This document shows, in pieces, positions 34,601 to 41,923 of a DNA stretch of 64,000 nt. The stretch is taken from positions 248,001-312,000 of the forward strand of contig CAWIUG010000011.1 of the NCBI GenBank assembly GCA_963839165.1, written 5' to 3'. Source of the DNA: DATFVA01 sp963839165. Lineage in GTDB: Bacteria; Bacteroidota; Ignavibacteria; Ignavibacteriales; Ignavibacteriaceae. The notes beneath the pieces are model-generated. The model was not told where the DNA came from, searched no databases, and saw only the letters and a program-made list of their open reading frames with translations. Each line of letters opens with the position of its first letter. Positions within the stretch are counted from its first letter, which is position 1. The position numbers were made by a program, and so were the translations under genes.

Positions 34601-34816
34601 AGAAAAGATTCAGGCTTCGAAGTTACTGATAAAATTAAAATTGAATTTGACGGCAGCGGCAAACTTGTGGATGCAGTTAATGCTTTTAAAGATTATGTTT
34701 CGAATGAAACACTTGCTGAAGAATTAAACAGAAAGGATTCTGCCAACGGTGAAGCCGGGCAGAATTGGGAGATCGGAGAGCATTCATGCTCGATCCGGAT
34801 CACAAAGGTAAATTAA
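31670..34816 (+). CDS. ileS: isoleucyl-tRNA synthetase
   Basis: This 1,048-residue class I synthetase charges tRNA-Ile. The HIGH-type motif is GIHH (55-58) in PPTANGKPGIHHV, and KMSKS lies at 596-600. The editing domain includes TTTPWTLISNVALAVG and the catalytic region GIDQTRGWFYTLHA. The length and the C-terminal region (no CxxC zinc pair seen) fit the eukaryote-like ileS2 group common in this bacterial branch. It follows the membrane coiled-coil gene by 7 bases and is followed by the DksA-like gene 14 bases on. Confidence 0.95.
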   Translation: MFKQYSEKISYPDLEKNILEFWEKNNIFEKSISSRDESKSFTFYEGPPTANGKPGIHHVMSRALKDLVCRYKTLQGYRVERKGGWDTHGLPVEIEVEKKLGIKHKSEVLEYGVEKYNQACRESVFTYLDLWEKMTTRMGYWVDLGSAYITLKNDYIESVWWALKTLFDKGLIYKDYKIVPQDPKSETVLSSHELALGYRETKDPSVYVLFRIKDSDDYFLVWTTTPWTLISNVALAVGPDIDYVKIKHNDKNIILARERLSVIEGEYEILDEFKGSTLEKTEYEQLLPYIKVETKAFFVVTGDFVSTEDGSGIVHIAPAFGADDYEVSKKYNLPMVQPVTRGGLFTEEVTDFKGEFVKDADPGIIKNLREEGKLYRKETIVHSYPFSWRHENVPVIYYARESWFIRTTSIADRMVELNKTINWQPPEVGAGRFGNWLEENKDWALSRDRFWATPLPIWVSDGDMFAVGSIEELKQGFIEEEGKRIPVSEIENIDLHKPFVDRIIFEKNGKIYKRTPELIDVWFDSGSMPFAQYHYPFENKELFEKKNFPADFICEGIDQTRGWFYTLHAIATMLFDNVAYKNVIVNELILDKSGLKMSKSKGNTVDPFMLFDKYGADATRWYLVTNSPPWRPTLFDEDGLVEVQRKFFGTLMNSYAFFALYANIDRFSFKEELIPYEERPEIDRWIISVLGSLVDEYKSLMDDYDVTKAARAVSTFTIDQLSNWYVRRCRRRFWKSEMNKNKLSAYQTLYECLITVSKLTSPFAPFISEELYTSLNSVTGKEKFDSVHLSEFPKTSYKNAELEGKMDIAQKVVFLTRAMRGKNNLKVRQPLRKIMVVVDNSQRAALEEMKNVILEEVNIKELIILKDDAEIVNKSAKPNFKSIGPKFGKNVNKAAGKIKELGKEEIAKLERGDEVKIDIGGEELYIKPEDVEIISTEIEGWLVENEEGVTVALDTELDDSLLSEGLAREFVNRVQNMRKDSGFEVTDKIKIEFDGSGKLVDAVNAFKDYVSNETLAEELNRKDSANGEAGQNWEIGEHSCSIRITKVN

Positions 34817-34830
34817 ATAAGGAGTGTGTT

Positions 34831-35598
34831 ATGGCTAAGAAAACCGCTACGAAAAAGTCGTCTTCAAAGAAGACTGCTCAAGCCAGCAAAGGCAAATCTT
34901 CACAGGCAAAAAAGAAAACCACAGGTAAAACTGCAACCGCTGTAAAATCTACTTCAAAAAAGACTGCTTCAAAGAAAGCGCCTTCGAAGAAAACCGCTAT
35001 TAAGCAGAAAAGTGTAATAAAAGCTAAGGAAATAACAAAACCAAAAACTATAGTAAATCCAAAGGAAAAGAAGAGCACTATGCCGAGAAAGAAGAAAGAG
35101 ACAAAGAAAGAGCTGACGAAACAACAGCAGCCCGCCATTTCGCAGGCTGACAAACAAGCCGAAGAACGTGCTAAAGCAATGCAGAAAATTAAGGGTTATA
35201 GTAAGAAAGATCTCGAACATTTTAAGAAAATCATTCTTGATAAGCGTGATGAGATAATTGAGCAGCTTCAGAATCTTAAGGAACAGATGCTCGATCCTAC
35301 TACAGGCGAGTATATAAATGAAAATTCTCCATACTCACTTCATATGGCTGAACAGGGAACTGATGCAATGGAGCGGGAAAAAACATTCCTGTACGCACAA
35401 AGAGAAAATAAGTTTCTTGGTTACTTAGAAGATGCGTTAAAGAGAATTGAAGCAGGAACTTATGGCATATGTATAGAGTGTATAGAAGAACCACAACATT
35501 TGTGCGAGACCTGTCCGCTTATACCGAAAGCCCGGCTTGAAGCCGTTCCGCACAGCCAGCTGTGTGTGCCTATTAAACAGAGACAAGAAAAGAGATAG
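34831..35598 (+). CDS. DksA/TraR-family zinc-finger protein with long Lys-rich N-terminus
   Basis: This 255-residue protein has a low-complexity N-terminal third rich in Lys, Ala, Ser and Thr (KKTATKKSSSKK-type repeats, histone H1-like). The C-terminal part resembles DksA/TraR: a helical hairpin (KIILDKRDEIIEQLQNLKEQ), then MAEQGTDAMEREKTFLYA, then a zinc finger in GICIECIEE, LCETCPL, RLEAVPHSQLCV. The spacing between Cys pairs departs from the usual C-x2-C-x17-C-x2-C. The protein probably tunes RNA polymerase; the basic tail may bind nucleic acid. AAGGAG precedes ATG 34831; the frame extends upstream into ileS but that part is a shadow. Confidence 0.85.
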   Translation: MAKKTATKKSSSKKTAQASKGKSSQAKKKTTGKTATAVKSTSKKTASKKAPSKKTAIKQKSVIKAKEITKPKTIVNPKEKKSTMPRKKKETKKELTKQQQPAISQADKQAEERAKAMQKIKGYSKKDLEHFKKIILDKRDEIIEQLQNLKEQMLDPTTGEYINENSPYSLHMAEQGTDAMEREKTFLYAQRENKFLGYLEDALKRIEAGTYGICIECIEEPQHLCETCPLIPKARLEAVPHSQLCVPIKQRQEKR

Positions 35599-35634
35599 AT
35601 TTAGCAGCCTATCTTAAACAGACAAGGTGTTAAA

Positions 35635-36216
35635 GTGAGATTATTATTTGTTTCAGCTTTTATAGTGATTGTTGACCAGGTAACGAAGTTATTAGTTAAA
35701 GGACTTCCGGCGTTAAATCTGATGGGGCTGCAGCCCGGGCAAAAAATGCCTGTGCTGGGAAATATACTTGGCATTACGCTGGTTGAAAATCCCGGCATCG
35801 CGTTCGGGATAAACTTCGGTTCGGAATTCAAACTCATAATTTCCATCTTCACTCTTATTGCAAGCATCGGCCTGTTTATATTCTTGTTCAGAATCAGGAA
35901 TAAAAGCTTTGGATTAAGGCTCTCTATCGCCTTCATCCTCGGTGGAGCTATTGGAAATCTGATAGACCGCCTTTTTTATGGGCTTATTTACGGTTATGCT
36001 CCGCTGTTTCATGGAAAAGTAGTTGATTTTTTTAATATCCAGTTATTTAATATTTATCTTTTCAACAACACACTAGGCAATTACATTTTTAATATCGCTG
36101 ATCTTTCTGTTACAGTTGGAATGGTTTGTTTACTCTTTGCTATAAAAAAACAGCATAAAGAACAGGAAGCCGGCAGTACAGCTATTGAAAACTTTTTGAT
36201 TAAAGGCAAGGAGTAG
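35635..36216 (+). CDS. lspA: lipoprotein signal peptidase II (first copy)
   Basis: This 193-residue inner-membrane aspartyl protease removes signal peptides from prolipoproteins. Family blocks are present: IVDQVTKLLVKG (helix 1), VENPGIAFGI, GGAIGNLIDRLFYG with the first catalytic Asp, VVDFFNIQ, and FNIADLSVTVG with the second catalytic Asp. Four helices are predicted. The start is GTG. Only one base separates its stop from a second lspA gene, so the two are a tandem pair in one transcript. Confidence 0.9.
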   Translation: MRLLFVSAFIVIVDQVTKLLVKGLPALNLMGLQPGQKMPVLGNILGITLVENPGIAFGINFGSEFKLIISIFTLIASIGLFIFLFRIRNKSFGLRLSIAFILGGAIGNLIDRLFYGLIYGYAPLFHGKVVDFFNIQLFNIYLFNNTLGNYIFNIADLSVTVGMVCLLFAIKKQHKEQEAGSTAIENFLIKGKE

Positions 36217-36217
36217 C

Positions 36218-36928
36218 TTGAGAGTTTTATTTTTCTCATTTTTCATTGTAATTATTGACCAGGTTACCAAACTTTTTGTAAAAGGGTTTTCAATTCCATT
36301 CCTGCATTTCAGGTATTCGGGAATGTACGAAGGCGAAAAGATCCCTGTTATTGGTGATTTTTTCAGGATAACCTTTATTGAAAATCCCGGTATGGCCTTT
36401 GGATTCGATCCAGGATTAAATTTCAAGTTGTGGATATCGATATTCTCTCTGGCAGCTAGTGTGGGCCTGATTATTTACATCTACTACGTACGCAACCAGA
36501 GACTGAGTCTGCGTATGGCTCTAGCCTTTATATTAGGCGGTGCTATAGGAAACCTCATTGACAGGATGTTTTACGGGATATTTTATGGCTATGCTCCTGT
36601 TTTTTATGGCAGAGTTGTAGATTTTTTTGATGTAGATTTTTTTGATTTTTCGATATTCGGAAGAAGTTATGACAGGTGGCCGATTTTTAATGTTGCAGAC
36701 GCAGCAGTTACGATCGGTGTCCTTATTTTGATTATTTTTTATAAGAAAAATGTTGAGGAAAGCATATCACCCGAACCCGTTTTAACAGACCCGGATGAAG
36801 TATCATCTGGTTCAGGTGATGATGAAATCAACAGGGATGAAACACAAAACGACCCAACTGAGAAGTCATCCGGAGAAAATAGAACAGAAGATGGCGAAAC
36901 TGATCAGGGAAAAGAAATACCGATTTGA
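36218..36928 (+). CDS. lspA: lipoprotein signal peptidase II (second copy, with acidic tail)
   Basis: This 236-residue paralogue has the same blocks as its neighbour (IIDQVTKLFVKG, IENPGMAFGF, GGAIGNLIDRMFYG, VVDFFDVDFF, FNVADAAVTIG), and both catalytic Asp are kept. It adds a C-terminal hydrophilic, very acidic tail of about 55 residues (EPVLTDPDEVSSGSGDDE and beyond) absent from the first copy. The start is TTG with AAGGAG placed just upstream in the end of copy one. The 3' end overlaps the pseudouridine synthase gene by about 38 bases, which may explain part of the tail. Confidence 0.88.
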   Translation: MRVLFFSFFIVIIDQVTKLFVKGFSIPFLHFRYSGMYEGEKIPVIGDFFRITFIENPGMAFGFDPGLNFKLWISIFSLAASVGLIIYIYYVRNQRLSLRMALAFILGGAIGNLIDRMFYGIFYGYAPVFYGRVVDFFDVDFFDFSIFGRSYDRWPIFNVADAAVTIGVLILIIFYKKNVEESISPEPVLTDPDEVSSGSGDDEINRDETQNDPTEKSSGENRTEDGETDQGKEIPI

Positions 36929-37877
36929 CGTCCCGCCGGGAAAAAAGAAAGAACGCCTCGATCTTTATCTCTCAAACGCAATCGAAAATGCTACCCGTTC
37001 CAAAGTTCAGAAATTGATTGAAGCAGGATTTGTTAAAGTAAACGGCAGAGTGGTCAAATCCAGCTACCTTGTGCAACCGGAAGATATTATTGAAGCATCC
37101 CATCCTATTACGCCTCGTCCAGAAAAAGCCGAGCCAGAAGAAATACCCCTGGATATAGTTTTTGAGGATGAATACCTGTTAATTGTAAATAAGCCGGCCG
37201 GAATGGTAGCTCATCCGGCATATTCAAATTATACAGGTACGCTCGTTAATGCTCTTCTCCATCATTCGTCAAAACTGAGCAATGTGAATGAACCAGGAAG
37301 GCCCGGGATCGTCCATCGTATCGATAAAAATACCAGCGGCTTGCTGGTTGTTGCCAAAGACGACTGGACGCATGCACAGCTAGCAAAACAATTCTCTAAG
37401 CACATTATAGAACGTGAATACCAGGCTATCGTCTGGGGACTCTTTAAACAGAAAAAGGAAGAGATAAATTATAATATTACCCGCAGTAAATCTGACAGGA
37501 AAAAATTTGCTGTTTCTGATACCGAAGGAAAAAGCGCGCTTACCTATTATGAAGTAATTGAGGAGTTTGAATTCACCTCTCTTCTTAAACTGAATTTAAA
37601 AACGGGCAGAACACACCAGATAAGAGTACATCTTGCTGCGGTTAACCACCCGGTCTTCGGTGATGAAACATATGGCGGAACTAAAATTGTATATGGTTCA
37701 TCTCTTCCTAAAATTAAAAACAGGGTTGAAAACCTGCTGAAGCTTATACCCCGGCAGGCACTTCATGCAAAAACCCTTGGCTTTGAACATCCTCACACAA
37801 AAGAATATGTACGTTTCGATTCTGAGCTCCCTGAAGATATGACAACCCTCCTGGAAAAATTGAAATTGAACCCCTAA
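36891..37877 (+). CDS. RluD-family rRNA pseudouridine synthase
   Basis: This 328-residue enzyme isomerises uridines in large-subunit rRNA. An N-terminal S4 RNA-binding domain (RLDLYLSNAIENATRSKVQK, about 18-70) precedes the catalytic domain. The latter has VNKPAGMVAHPA, the motif HRIDKNTSGLLVVAK with the nucleophile Asp, and LKTGRTHQIRVHLA. The usual HRLD is HRID here. I chose ATG 36891; earlier ATGs lie inside lspA copy two in another frame and add a non-homologous stretch. It is the last complete gene before the composition break. Confidence 0.9.
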   Translation: MAKLIREKKYRFDVPPGKKKERLDLYLSNAIENATRSKVQKLIEAGFVKVNGRVVKSSYLVQPEDIIEASHPITPRPEKAEPEEIPLDIVFEDEYLLIVNKPAGMVAHPAYSNYTGTLVNALLHHSSKLSNVNEPGRPGIVHRIDKNTSGLLVVAKDDWTHAQLAKQFSKHIIEREYQAIVWGLFKQKKEEINYNITRSKSDRKKFAVSDTEGKSALTYYEVIEEFEFTSLLKLNLKTGRTHQIRVHLAAVNHPVFGDETYGGTKIVYGSSLPKIKNRVENLLKLIPRQALHAKTLGFEHPHTKEYVRFDSELPEDMTTLLEKLKLNP

Positions 37878-37938
37878 TGCCTTAAACTTCAGTATCAGCT
37901 TTTAAAGTCCTTGCAAAATATTTACAGAGGAGCGAACT

Positions 37939-38030
37939 ATGCCTACCGGGATACCAAAGACATTAGTAATTGGTGTTGTCACCACAGTTATTATCCTTAT
38001 AATCATATATATCTTTACGCAGCTTCCAAC
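37939..38030 (+). CDS. 5' end of a small membrane protein, cut at the junction
   Basis: An ATG with a good GAGGAG ribosome site opens MPTGIPKTLVIGVV and a hydrophobic helix TTVIILIIIYIF. At about 38,030 the base composition switches abruptly and the frame happens to continue to 38265 in GC-rich DNA. The AT-rich part looks like the start of a genuine small single-span membrane protein; its true 3' end is missing. The 108-codon fusion should not be read as one protein. Confidence 0.5.
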
Positions 38031-38040
38031 GGGTGGTGTC

Positions 38041-38265
38041 GTCTTCGCGGCCCTCGCCGCCCACGGCGTCGCGACGGTGTGCGCCTCGCCCGGAGCCCGC
38101 TCGGCAGCGCTCGAGCCCGGTGTCCACTTCCTCGACGCGGCACGTCTCGCAGGACCGGTGGAACCGGCGGCCCTCCAAACGCTGGCCTCCCGTGCCCACG
38201 GCTGGTACCAAGGCCACAGGGCGGCTCGCCAGTCGGACCTCCTCGCCGGCCGGCTCGGGAGCTGA
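38041..38265 (+). pseudogene. 3' fragment of a GC-rich gene cut at the junction (perhaps a glycosyltransferase C-terminus)
   Basis: About 75 codons are in open frame: FAALAAHGVATVCASPGARS, a GVHFLDAARLA stretch, and an end in LAGRLGS. The pattern resembles the tail of a GT4 enzyme, but too little remains for a firm call. Six bases separate its stop from the next start, so it belonged to the polysaccharide operon to the right. Its 5' part is absent because the composition break falls here. Confidence 0.4.
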
Positions 38266-38270
38266 GCGGG

Positions 38271-39278
38271 ATGCGGATCCTCGTCTACTCGCCGGCCTTC
38301 TTCCCCTCCGTCGGTGGGCTCGAGGCGGTGGTCGAGCTGGTCGCCGAGTCGCTCCACCGGGCCGGACACGAGGTCGCGTGGTGGCACCGTACTGGCGGCA
38401 GGCCCCGAGCCCTTTCCGTTTCCGGTCGTCCGGCGACCGGGCTGCGGCCGGCTGCTGGCCAGGTGCGGGGGTGCGAGGTCTTCTTCCAGGCGAACGTCAG
38501 CCTCAAGGGGCTCTGGCCGCCCTGGCCGTGCGCCGGCCCTGGGTCGTCTCGCACCACAGCTGGTACCGGCAGCCGGACGGCTCGCTCTCCTGGCGCGACC
38601 GCCTCAAGCGCCGTCTGTTGCGCCACGCCGCGGCCTCGATCGCGGTGAGCCGGGCGATGGCCGAGGACCTGCGAGACTCCGTCGACGGTGGTCGAGAACC
38701 CCTACCGGGACGAGCTGTTCCGGCGTCTCCCCGGGATCCCGCGCGACCGCGACCTTGCGTTCGTCGGCCGCCTGGTCTCGGACAAGGGGTGCGACTTGCT
38801 GCTCGGGCGCTCGCCCTGCTCCGCGCGGGGCATCGCGCCGCGCCTGACCGTGGTGGGCAGCGGCCCCGAGGAGGAGCGGCTCCGGCGGCTGGCCGCGGGC
38901 CTCGGCCTCGCCCGCGGGTCGAGCTGGCCGGAAGGTCACCGGCGAGGCACTCGTCCGACTCCTCAACCGCCACCGTTTGCTGGTGGTGCCGTCGCGCTAC
39001 AATGAGCCCTTCGGGGTCGTCGCCCTAGAGGGGCTGGCGTGCGGATGTGCCGTCGTCGGCTCGGCGGGGGGGGGCTTGGCGGAGGCCGTCGGTCCCGGGG
39101 GCTGGACCTTCCCCAACGGCGACGCGGTGGCGCTGGCGGACCTGCTGGAGACGGCTCTCGGAGCCGGTGCGGAGACGCCGGACCGGCTCCTGGTCGAACG
39201 CACCTCGCCCGCCACACGCGCGCCGCGGTCGCCGCCCGGTACCTGGAAGTCCTCGAGCACGTGACCGCGACCGCCTGA
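38271..39278 (+). pseudogene. glycosyltransferase family 4, broken by many frameshifts
   Basis: Pieces in all three forward frames together give a complete GT4 protein. They are RILVYSPAFFPSVGGLEAVV (38271 on), FPFPVVRRP, CEVFFQANVSLKG, WVVSHHSWYRQPDGSLSW with AVSRAMAEDL, VVENPYRDELFRRLPG with FVGRLVSDKGCDLLLG, LTVVGSGPEEERLRRLA, VVPSRYNEPFGVVALEGLAC and a C-terminal RAAVAARYLEVLEH. At least six to eight frame changes occur in about 1 kb, while the residues stay canonical. That fits uncorrected indel errors near a contig end better than an old pseudogene. As sequenced, no functional protein can be made. Confidence 0.75.
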
Positions 39279-39283
39279 CGTTC

Positions 39284-40715
39284 ATGGATACTCGGATCTT
39301 TGCCCTCGCCCTGCTCGCCGCGGGCGGCGTTCTGGCCGCCCTCAAGTGGCGCCGGGCGGTGCAGCTTCGTCCTCGTTCTCCTGGTGCTCGAGGGCGCCCT
39401 GCGCAAGTGGGTGATGCCGGGCGCCCAGGAGGTGATCTACTTCGCCAAGGACGGCGTGCTGCTGGCGGTCTACGCGGGCTTCCTGAACGACCGGGTCGCT
39501 CGGCACCTGCGGGTGGTGACTCCGCCGCTGCTCAACATGACGCTGGCGCTCGGGGCCCTGATCGGCCTGCTCCAGGTGTTCAACCCGGACCTGCCGAACC
39601 TCTGGGTGGGTCTGTTCGGCTGGAAGGCCTACTTCCTCTACGTTCCCATGATCTGGGTGGTGCCGGCGGCCTTCGAGACGCGCGAGGAGCTCTGGCGCTT
39701 CCTCTACCTCTACTGCCTGCTGGCCATCCCCTTGGGGCTCCTGGCATTGCTCCAGTTCGTGAGCCCCGCGTCGAGCGCGATCAACACCTACGCTCGGTCC
39801 GGCGGGGCCCCGGCCCTGAGCTTCGGCAGCAGCGCCTATGTGCGCGTGACCTCCACGTTTTCCTTCATCACCGGCTTCACCTCCTACCTGTTCGCCAAGG
39901 TCCTGCTCCTGCTCGGCCTGCTCACCACCATCCGGTGGAAGCTCAAGGGCTACATCTTGCTCTACGCCGCCTTCGGCCTGACCTTGGTCGGCATGCTGGC
40001 CACCGGCTCGCGTGGCCCGGTCTACATGCTTTTGATCGCCACGCCGCTCTACTGGTGGCTGGCGGTCGCCCGAGATCGAGGAAGCTCCGCCATGCTGGTG
40101 CGGATCGTGCTCATCGTCGCGCTGCTGGGAATCGTCGTCGGCTCGACCGCCTCGCAGGTGGTCGAGGCGTTCTACGGCCGTGCCAGCACCACCACCGACG
40201 CGGCCGGCAGGTTCCTCTCCCCGCTGATCCAGCCCTATCGGGCCTTCGAGGACGCCGGCTTCGTCGGTATCGGGATCGGCGCCACGCACCAAGCGGCGAC
40301 GGCCCTCGTCGACGATGTCGCGCCCAAGAGCTGGCTCCAGGGACAGAGCTTCGAAGACGAGGGCGGCCGGGTGATGGTGGAGCTCGGCTTGCTCGGCTTC
40401 GTCTTGATCTATTTCGTGCGCGTCTACCTGATCGCCTACGCCCTGCAGCAGGCGCGCAATCTGAGCGACCGGTTCTGCCGGGCGATCGCGGTCTCCTGCC
40501 TCCTCTTCTTCTTGCTCGCCCTGCCGGGCGGCATCGTGTTCAACGTCACGGCCGGCGTGTTCTACTGGTTCTTCGCCGGCCTTTTGTTCCTGGCGATCCG
40601 CCTCGAGCGGGAGACGGTTCGGAGCCGGAGGCCGGTGCTCGAACCGGCGGCTCGCCGCGGCCTTCCGGCGCGGCATGTCCCGGTCCCGCGCCCCGGCCCG
40701 CCGCTGCGATCGTGA
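39284..40715 (+). CDS. O-antigen ligase/polymerase-like membrane protein (one frameshift near the start)
   Basis: This polytopic membrane protein has about ten helices. The natural start is ATG 39284 (MDTRIFALALLAAGGVLAAL). After ~25 codons the frame changes near 39,355-39,365 and continues as LVLLVLEGALRKWVMPGA to 40715. Features such as LEGALRKW, the loop TGSRGPVYMLLIA and GGRVMVELGLLGFVLIYFV resemble Wzy_C/O-antigen-ligase-like proteins, though the SHN motif is not seen. It should act in periplasmic polymerisation or transfer of the polysaccharide. Its TGA overlaps the GTG of the next gene (40712). Confidence 0.65.
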
Positions 40716-41923
40716 GCCGGACCGCCCGCGTCCTGGTCACCCACCCCGGGCGCCAGCACTCCCACCAGGCCGCCCTCGCGCTCCAGGCGGCTGGGCTGCT
40801 CGCCGGCTACTGGAGCGGCGTGCCCTCCGTCGCCCGCCACCTGGACCGCTGGCCCGGCCGGCTCGTGCGACGCTTCGTGCGCTACCCGCCGCTGCCGCTC
40901 GACGACGGGCTCGTCCGCTGGGCACCGCTCGCTCCCGTGGTGCGGCGGCTCTCGGAGAGGCTCTTGCCCCGCGGGCCGGCGGGACGGGCCGATCTCTATG
41001 CCTGCCGCGCCTTCGATCGTTGGGTCGCGCGCCGGCTCGACCGGGCGGGTGCCGGCGCGGTGATCGCCTGCGAGATCTCGGCGCTCGCGACCTTCCGGCA
41101 GGCGAGGCGCCACGGGTGGCTCACGCTCCTCGACGCCCCGTCGTTCCACCACGCGGCCCAGGACCGCCTCCACGGCTACTCCGAGTCGCCGCGCCTCCAC
41201 GCCCGAATCCTCGCGGTCAAGGACCGGGAGATCGAGCTCGCGGACCACGTGCTGACCGTCTCGGAGCTCGCCCGCCGGACCTATCTCGACGCCGGTCTGC
41301 CGGCGGGCCGGGTCCACGCCGTGCCCCTGGGGGCCGATCTCGAGCTCTTCCGGCCCGGCGAGCCGCCGTCCGGCCCCGGCGTGACCTTCCTCTTCGCCGG
41401 CGCCTCGATCCGCCGGAAGGGGTTCGACCTCCTCGTCGACGCTTTCGCCCGGGTGCTCGACGAGGAGCCCTCCGCGAGCCTGCGGATCGTCGGTCCGCGG
41501 GGCGAGCTCGCGCCCCTGGCCGACCGCCTCGACCCGGCGCGCGTCTCGGTCACCGGCCCGATCACCCAGAGCGCCCTGGCCGACGAGCTCCGGCGCGCCG
41601 ACTGCCTGGTGCTGCCGTCGCGCAACGACTCCTTCGGCATGGTGGTGGCCGAGGCCCTCGCCTCCGGCACGCCGGTCGTCGTCTCCGAGATGGTCGGCGC
41701 CAAGGACCTGGTGACGGAGGGCGAGTCGGGCTGGGTCGTGCCGGTCGAGGACGCCGACGCGCTCGCCTCCCGGATGCTCGCCTGCGCGCGCGACCCGGAG
41801 GCGCTCCGGGCGATGCGCCCGGCGGCCCGCGAGGCGGCGGAGGGCGCCACCTGGGCGGCCTACCGCCGCCGCTTCGCGGCGCTCATCGGTCGGCTCCTGG
41901 ACCGAGGGCCGGCGAGCCCGTGA
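40712..41923 (+). CDS. glycosyltransferase family 4
   Basis: This 403-residue GT-B enzyme starts at GTG 40712 (SRTARVLVTHPGRQHSHQA). The donor half carries FAGASIRRKGFDLLVDAF, DCLVLPSRNDSFGMVVAEAL (the E-x7-E type region, here DSFGMVVAE), and VPVEDADALASRM. It should add one sugar of the repeat unit in the cytoplasm. GTGA-type overlaps join it to the genes on both sides (40712 and 41920), so it is in the middle of a coupled operon. The N-terminal half recognises an unknown acceptor. Confidence 0.8.
   Translation: MSRTARVLVTHPGRQHSHQAALALQAAGLLAGYWSGVPSVARHLDRWPGRLVRRFVRYPPLPLDDGLVRWAPLAPVVRRLSERLLPRGPAGRADLYACRAFDRWVARRLDRAGAGAVIACEISALATFRQARRHGWLTLLDAPSFHHAAQDRLHGYSESPRLHARILAVKDREIELADHVLTVSELARRTYLDAGLPAGRVHAVPLGADLELFRPGEPPSGPGVTFLFAGASIRRKGFDLLVDAFARVLDEEPSASLRIVGPRGELAPLADRLDPARVSVTGPITQSALADELRRADCLVLPSRNDSFGMVVAEALASGTPVVVSEMVGAKDLVTEGESGWVVPVEDADALASRMLACARDPEALRAMRPAAREAAEGATWAAYRRRFAALIGRLLDRGPASP

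Noticed and set aside
37939..38265. A single 108-codon gene across the composition break
   Set aside because: The first ~30 codons are AT-rich membrane-protein codons with a good ribosome site and the rest are GC-rich codons in the style of the right half. The open frame across the join is accidental.
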